Origin: Patagioenas fasciata
Taxonomy: Eukaryota > Chordata > Aves > Columbiformes > Columbidae
Direction: 5' to 3'
Assembly: GCF_037038585.1 (NCBI RefSeq)
Contig: NC_092526.1
Coordinates: 33,927,501 to 33,991,500, forward strand
DNA: 64,000 bases
The notes beneath the pieces were generated by a model. It saw nothing but the letters and a program-made list of their open reading frames with translations. It was not told the DNA's origin and made no database searches. Within the stretch, counting starts at the first letter, position 1. The number at the start of each line of letters is the position of its first letter. The translations under genes were made by a program, and so were the position numbers. Of this stretch, positions 57,001-64,000 are shown one piece after another.

Positions 57001-60000
57001 TTCCCCCAGCACTACCCCAAGGAGCCCTTGGAACACGCTAAGGTACACTCCACCATCCCGTGCTGGGGCACAAACCTCCCTCCCCTGGTGACGATTAGGA
57101 GATGTGCCCTGATTGCAAGTAAGCCCGGGTTGCACCCAGTTTTTTGGGATGCTCATAACATCCCCAAGGCTTTTCCAAGCCCCCTCCTAGTGCAGCCTGC
57201 CTTGAACCCGCTATCAGGGCAGGTTTTATTTGAGGGAAGAGGGTGACCTTGGGTTTGGCGGATGCCTGAAGAGTCCCTGGAGGAAAAGCCAGCAGATGGT
57301 GCTCAAGGATGGAGCCAAGGCAGGATTCTCCTGGGTGTCCCCACCATACGTGACCCAGAGCGGGACATCCTGTGCTTGTGTGAATCATGTGTGGGAAATC
57401 CATGGAGTATTTTCTTAAATCAGGGGTAGAAATGGCTCAGCTGAAGCACATCTACACACAGAAAAGAACTGCACGATTTCACCACTCTCTGCTGGTTTCA
57501 CTGAATGTTTAAGGTTCTGAAGCTGAGACCCTTATTCTGGGGAGGGGAAGACATCAAAGTCCCCTTTGCATTCAAGCAAGGATGTAGCACACAGGGCTTT
57601 TTTTTTTTTTTGTCGTGGGTGGAAAGAGAATTCCTCAAAACCCTCTTCCTGACTCATAGCATTAATCATGTCTAGTTATTAATACATCAGGGAGAAAAAT
57701 CTTTCTAAACTTAGCCCCAGCTGTCTCTAGAAACTACCAACGTGGTGTGATTCAGTCTTTTCCTAATTATCAGAGAGGGTTTGCTTGATGTCTGAGGATG
57801 GAAAGAAGTCTGTCCCTGCAGACGTCACCCCTTCCCCAGGGGTTTTGCTCACCCCCAGAACGTCACTGGGGACATGCCTGGGTTCCCTGTTGCTGCCATG
57901 GTGAATGGGAATTGCTTTTCAGGGGGTCACCAACACAAACATGGAGGGAACTAACTAGTAAAAGAAGGATTGTAAAGGATCATGAGTGGAAGGGGAAAAG
58001 AAAAAAAAAATAACCCCACCCCAAAACGCCCTCAGCATCCTGGCTGGCTGTTCCCCCCGCAGTGCGCCAGCTACAAAGCCCCTTTTTGGAAAGGAAAATC
58101 TTTCAGCTTGGTTATTACAGTCATAAAGGCAAGCAGATGGGAATCTAAGACCTCTTGTAGTCTCATTTAATTATTGGAGCACTTGGTAAAAGTCACTTCA
58201 ATATTAAAACCATATTAAGACAAATTCTGCATAGCAAAAAGAATAATACTAACTTCCAAGTTAAATATGTTCTCAGTCAAGCTGGGATAGGTATACAATT
58301 CAGGTCCTATACATTTTGCCAATAACATTACATTATTTATCTCCAAATCTCTATCTTAGCTGTTTTTCACAACTCTTCTGGAGTGGCTGAAGCTTTTCCA
58401 TGCTTTATTATTTTGTTTTTGCCAGTGACTTAAAACTGTTTGCTTTCATTCCTTCGTTGGCACACAGAAAACTCTGGTTTTTGAAGATTATCTGGACTAA
58501 TGGGAACACAGATCCCAGTTGCCATTGAGCTCATATGATTGAACCATACTGGTTTCCACTGGTGGTAGCAAACTGGAAGGATGCAATTCTTGTGCCTCTC
58601 AGCCCTGCTGCCACCTGTACAGGAGAGGTGGTAGCCTGAAAGCTCAAATGCAGGAGGAGACACAGGACAGCACATCACCTGCCTCTTCAGCAGGAGACTG
58701 GCAACGGGGTGAGAATGAGCATGACCACATGCTGCTGCATTATGGGGTTGTCCTGGTGCCACCACAGCAGCCCTATTGGGCTTCCCCGCCTGGCAGCTGA
58801 ATTAAGAGGGAAAATAATTTGGCTTGTATGCTTCTGCCAGCATAGTGAACCTCCACTATACGTACTTCATCCTTCAGCAGCTGTCCTTCACCAACCTTGG
58901 CTGCTGTTACATGTTTGCCACCGCTTTCTAGCAGACCCTGTTCCCTTCATCCCTTGTTCAGCTGCCCGCCAACACCCAGCAAGGAGCTGCAGCTCCCTTT
59001 TGCCAGGCACATTTATTATTTGGGAACACCCTGCCTGTGAACTCCAGCTCACCAGATTTGGGGAGGGGGACACAACACCCTGTTTGCTTTCAGGCACGCA
59101 GCTGGGGATGGTTGTGCTGGATCCCTCTGCGAGGTCAGTGCTCAGCCTCTGCAAGCACCAAGCCAAGCACTATTTCTAAAATGAGCTATTGCATCAGTTC
59201 AAGGGCTCAGCACTTTCCTAAAGCATTCCAGCTATTTCTTTATGTGGCTGGTCTTGCAAACAGCACAAAACCTAGAACAAACATCATAAATCCCCATTTG
59301 AAATGAAGATAATTTGACTACTTGATTCTAGGGACGCCATCTCAGTTCCAGCCTTATATGGACCCAAACAAGGGCAAGAGATAAGAATTAATGTTTCCAT
59401 ACCATTATTTCTTACAAAACATAATCCACTTCAGACCAAAATGTTTAACTTAAGCCAGTGACATGCTGTCATTTGAGGCACAAGAATAATTTTAGCCCGC
59501 AAACCTGCCTGCTTGCATCTGCCTAATAAAAGGTTAAATATATTTTTTCACAGCAAATAGATTAAAAAAAATTTACCACTCGGGAACTTACTGACTTGAT
59601 TTGTTGCCTTTCAAACTTTTACTTTAAGCCTTTGACTAGGTTATATGCATTTTAAAATATTTATCCTTCTGCTAAGGGGCTGTTTATAAGTTATGTAAAA
59701 CATAACTCCGCACACTTCTCACTCCCCATCTGGGCAGGTTAAAGAAAGAAAACCCTGTTACATCTAAATAGGAAACTACATTGAAGAGACACTCTCCCCC
59801 TGTGCTGTTCAGGAGGAGAGGCTGAGCTTTCTGCAGCCTCAGGCATCCCCAAAAGTCACTTTGCTGAGCCCTGTGTAACTTGGTATGGTCCTTGGCACAT
59901 CTTGGCTCCTGCAAACATCCAAGTCCAGCCCTTCCTGACAAAAAGGCATGGTTAAATCAGATCCTGCAACCCTGCAGGGCTTTTTTTCCTGGTTTTATAC

Positions 60001-60029
60001 ATATTTCTTCTCAATTATAACAGGGAGAA

Positions 60030-60432
60030 GTATTTTGGAGACGGCGGGGCCAGCGCAGGAAGGGAAAGCCACACAGAGCAGAGGCGTCCCCCATTGCAGG
60101 GGGGGGGACTGCGTGTGATGAGCAGCTCTGACCTCAGCCCCAGGAACGCCAGCACCAACCATCTGGATCCCATTTGTAGCATCGAATCGCTCGGCCCCCC
60201 GGCACTCCCGAGCCAGCTGCCTCCTCCAGCCTCGCTCAGACCCGCAGTGGCCGTCTGGCGGGGACCAGCGCACCCCCATTTCCCTTGCCCTGCCAGTGCT
60301 CACACCCCATCAAGCAAGGCGAGTGGGGACTGGGAAGGCTGAGCAACACCAACACACCATGAAGCAAGGGTGAGCGGCGCTTCAGAGTGGAAAATCCTGG
60401 AATAAGCAACATTTCTGGAGGTTCGCTCAGGG
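60030..60432 (+). promoter_or_regulatory. CpG-rich segment with a possible 5' non-coding exon
   Basis: GC-rich sequence with clustered CpG from about 60035 to 60330, unlike the AT-rich flanks. It is followed by GCTCAGGG and a near-consensus donor GTAAGTGT at 60433. This is the pattern of a promoter and first exon transcribed rightward. By human synteny the next gene to the right would be COL6A3, whose first exon is non-coding, but no coding sequence here confirms it. The exon start cannot be placed. Confidence 0.35.
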
Positions 60433-60433
60433 G

Positions 60434-63400
60434 TAAGTGTTGCTTTCCACATGGGATCCTTTAGCCTGGGTGCAGCAGCTGCTGTGCTGCGTTCCCTCTC
60501 CTTGGTGGGGTGTTAGTCTTTTGGGGAGTTTTCAAGGAATTTTGGACAAAACCCATCCCATGCACAGACCGGTGTCATCAGAGGAAAGCTATTCCCAGGC
60601 TTCTATCCGGCTTGAAAAAGTGGAGTGATGCAGCCAGCTTGCTCACACCAGCAGCCTCCTCCCCAAGGTGATGCACCACAGGTGCACAGGGACGCTCCTG
60701 GCCCCACCAGTGCAGGTGAATTTAATTCAAAAGCACCAAGCAGGTTTTGTTTTTTTCTTTTTTTGCCTCCTGGCTGCTGCAGGACAGTGTTTGCCTTTGA
60801 TACCTTGAAATCACTGCAGCAACAGCTTGGTGGGATGGGAGTGGGATGTCCCTGGGAAGCAGTGGGGTGATTGCTCCAAGGAGGGCACATAATGGTTTGG
60901 GGAGCTGCTTGGAGATAAGGAAATAAGTGCATGAATGGGACCCTGTAAGGAGTGTGACAAGAGGGTTGTCTCATTGCCCCTTTCCCATTCCTGAGGCATG
61001 TCCCCAGGGCCAGGGGAATTGACAGCAGCCCTCATCTCTCCTGCCTCAAAGTGAGGTAGGATGAACTAGCCAGAGATGCTCATCCCATCATCAGCCCATC
61101 CACCCCACACGAGTCCTGCTGCTGGACATGTCCTCACTGCTCCAGGGTGGGCCAGCACCATTGTGGCTCCAGGAACAATCCTCATCCTCTCATGGTCATC
61201 CACAGAGAGGGAAATTGGCCACACATCAGATATTTTTCCCTCCAAGGGCTCTCCAGTGTTGCAAGCAGCCACCTCCTCTCTCCACAGCCCCCATCCCGCT
61301 CCCTCTGGCCTTTTTTTCCCAGCCCTTTCCCCCCGTAGCCCCAATCGCCCTTGGCTCCTCAGGGCTTTGCACACAGAAATGCTCTTGCTGAGGGGGCGGC
61401 TATGACTAATCCTGGAGACACCCCACCGCCATCCCTCCTGGCTCAGCAAAGCCCTCCCTTTCCAACCAGAGCTCAGAGTGAGAAGGAGTTGTAGCCAAGT
61501 TGGTTTCCTGACCATGCACAGGGGCCAAAACTGCCTGGAATGGAGGTGGACAACGCCATTCTGGTTCCAGTGGGTGCAATGGGAAACTCTCAGTTCATTT
61601 CTGGTTGCTGCAATGACTCATGTATGCTCTCAGGGTAGGAATATTGCATTATTTATTTTTTTTTTTTCCCAAACTTCTGGCTTTACCCCCTTACTTACTG
61701 GTTAAAAAAAATAAAATAATCAGTATCTGTGACTGGATAATTACTGAGCTTATATAGTGCTGTTTCTGGGGCACAACCATCTGGTTTGGGAGCTTTCTGG
61801 AGGCTAGAGATATGTCTGCAGCTGGCAGCTGTTGCCAGGAGCTGGGGGACTCCTCCAAGGTTGTGTATGGATGCAGTGGTGAAGCAGAGACAGATATGTA
61901 TCTCCCTGGTGCTATCCCTTAACTCAGCAGTACCAGAAATAACCAACATAGCATCCAGAGCTCAGGAAAAAGAGGCTTTCCATCCTCAACCTTACACTCT
62001 TGTGCCACTCCGGACATTGCAGAGAAGCTGACTATGACTGGGATGCAATGGCATTTTTAAGACAGGAGTGCAGGGCTGCATGCTTGCTGCTACCCCTCAT
62101 CATTCATTCATTCCCTTGCCATTTTCCAGCAGCCTCCTGGGTTCCCTTCCTGGTTTTCAGGTATCTTTACAATTTTCCATTCAAATGCATTAACTTCCCT
62201 GATTTCAGGGTGAGCTAAACCAGTCCCCGCTGTACTGTATTCCTCACACGTCAAGGAAAAAGAAGTTCTTTCTGTAACTCTTGCTACGTGCCTGTCTGGG
62301 AACAGGAAGGAAGGGAACATCTTATTTCTTCCATCAGTGCAAGCTCTGGTAACTACACGTTGTCACCAGCCTTGCACTGTTTCCCCAGCCTGGTTGCATT
62401 TGATCTGCAGCAGAGGGATGAAGTTGTCCCCGCGCTGGGCGTGCACAGCAGCAGAGCTGGCTGCGGGTGGCATGGCATGCCTGCTCCCCGCTGTGAATCA
62501 CAGCCAGACCCAGCGCTCTGCCTGCCCATCACTTTTTCCACCTTCTTAAGTGACCTGTGTTCCACATTAAGGACCCAATTTGTTTGGGTGGAGAGGCACT
62601 GGGAGGCTTAGGTTACTATACATAAAGAGTCATTGATCTTTGAGGGAGTTTCCTCTATTTTATTTTATTTTTTTTTTTTTAGTAAATACTCCCTTTCTTC
62701 TTATTAAAGACTCTATTTTAGTCTCAGTCTTCAGATGAAGAAAACAACCAGATTAAGACACTAGCATGCTTATAAAAACAAAAATGAATGTGATTCATAT
62801 TAAATGCTAGCACTGGGGAACTTGCCCTGATAGGATATAAACGCAACATAACTCTGTCGCTTTGCTAAATACTGGTTTTCAAAAAAATTGGAGCTCAAGT
62901 GGTTTGCAAAAGCAGGAAAACTTTCCACCCTTTTAGGCCTGTTTGTATTTAATGCTCAGATCTATATTTGTGGGAAGAAATGTTTTCAGGAGCAGCTCTC
63001 ACCTTCCCAGTGCCAGATGACAGCAATGTTAATGAAAACCCTTCAAAAGAGCTGGTGCGAATTGAAATGGCTCCACTCAACTCCTCAGAGCTGTGAATAA
63101 ATTCAAAATCTGTCCCATACAGCTCATCCCATGTCTCTCAAAATAGTCTTGCTTCTCTGGAGGCTGTGTGGCCAGGTGATATTTGGTGCCATATGATAAA
63201 GGGGTTGCCAGGTGCTTAGAGGCTTATGTCCCTTTTCAGAGGTGACTGAGCTATTTCACAGGGGAAAAAAAAAAAAATCATGGCATTTAGCCTCCTAGGT
63301 GTCCAAATCACTCTAGGAGTGGTTTTTGGCTGATGCTTTTTCCAGCCAAGAGAGGAGCATGAATCACCTCTAGAGGACAATCTGTGCTATCACGGTTCCA

Positions 63401-64000
63401 CATCAGGATACTGGGAGCTGTTCCTGCTCTCTGCTTGCTCCACAGCCACAACTGGATGTATATCCCACTACTGGTACTGCAAATAGTTGTTCTCGGTGAA
63501 TGCTGGCAAGGCTTACAGCAGCCTCATGGTCCTGCTGCTGCCTCCCAGGGATGTGCATATAGCAGAGAACAGCCAAGACAAGGGGATTTCAGGCTCAGCA
63601 TCTTGATTGTGAAACAAGATTACAATAAGGCATGGGAAGATCCCCACAAAGCAAACACAGATGAAGGCAGAGGCCTCTTGGTTTTGACCCTGACATTCCC
63701 ATGGAACAGACTTTTAGAGAGCTCCAAGGATGCTCACAGCATTTAGTCTCACACTGCATCTGCAGGACAATGCTTTGCCCTCCCTCTGGCCCTGCCTGTT
63801 CCCCTTACAGAGAAGCTGTTGGGATCCAGGTGCAAATACACACCTTTCTCCTAGTGCAAGATGACCCATCCCACATACAAAGGGAATTTAGGGTCACAAC
63901 TTTTTTTTTCTGCCCTATATTCAAGCTGTTTTCAGGAGATTCCCCTGGGGCTGGGCAGGAAAATTGAACATTATGTACTTTGTTTGAGGACAGTGAGGCA
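60434..64000. other. Right flank, no gene recognised
   Basis: About 3.6 kb. It may be first-intron sequence if the donor at 60433 is real. T-rich simple tracts at 61651-61668 and 62657-62680; no exon, RNA gene or mobile element recognised. Confidence 0.5.
62657..62680. repeat. (TTTTA)n plus poly(T) tract
   Basis: ATTTTATTTTATTTT followed by a T run and AG, nearly the same composite as at 53974-54001. Confidence 0.85.

Larger units (their letters stand above)
44762..60029. other. Long non-coding stretch
   Basis: About 15 kb. I compared open frames and splice-like sites on both strands with families I know and found no convincing exon. Contents: a 36-bp two-copy repeat at 46829-46900, a short hairpin at 50381-50406, a 22-bp duplication at 52809-52845, an A/C-rich tract at 53831-53902, T-rich runs at 47561-47573, 53974-54001 and 57599-57611, and AT-rich segments at 56400-56640 and 59440-59700. 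No collagen VI (COL6A3) coding exon was recognised. Confidence 0.5.

Noticed and set aside
45000-64000. COL6A3 coding exons expected by synteny
   Set aside because: No von Willebrand A-type or collagen-repeat peptide was found in any frame; only a possible non-coding first exon near 60.4 kb remains.

Overview
This window looks like nuclear DNA from a bird. It holds three multi-exon vertebrate genes with GT/AG introns, short intergenic gaps and two truncated CR1 LINE fragments, the LINE family typical of birds and other sauropsids. There are no bacterial operons, CRISPR arrays or RNA genes that I can recognise. The species cannot be fixed from the sequence.

Layout, left to right. 1-3430: non-coding sequence that should hold the RAB17 promoter and any 5' non-coding exon. 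3431-5940: RAB17 on the + strand, five coding exons and a poly(A) signal, giving a 214-residue Rab GTPase. About 7235-8925: PRLH on the - strand, encoding prolactin-releasing peptide, with a non-coding first exon behind a TATA-like box, two coding exons and an unusually short 3' UTR. About 10340-38155: MLPH (melanophilin) on the - strand, 17 coding exons from 38081 down to 12403. Every splice phase joins to one 685-residue protein with an N-terminal Rab27-binding zinc-finger domain, a myosin-Va-binding middle, coiled coils and a basic C-terminus. 38200-64000: no protein-coding exon recognised. This stretch has CR1 pieces near 43.1-43.4 and 44.66-44.76 kb, simple repeats, and a CpG-rich segment at about 60.03-60.43 kb ending in a good splice donor. 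That segment could be the first non-coding exon of a gene running off the right edge.

The block MLPH-PRLH-RAB17 has the same order and relative orientation as I know it on human chromosome 2q37, seen here in inverted orientation. By that synteny LRRFIP1 would lie off the left edge and COL6A3 off the right edge. MLPH links Rab27a-melanosomes to myosin Va, and RAB17 has been linked to melanosome release, so two pigment-trafficking genes flank a neuropeptide gene. I found no new biological system. The strongest observations are the complete MLPH model (including a coiled-coil block that looks MYRIP-like and is not evident in mammalian MLPH), the PRLH peptide and promoter, and the possible upstream exon near 60.4 kb.
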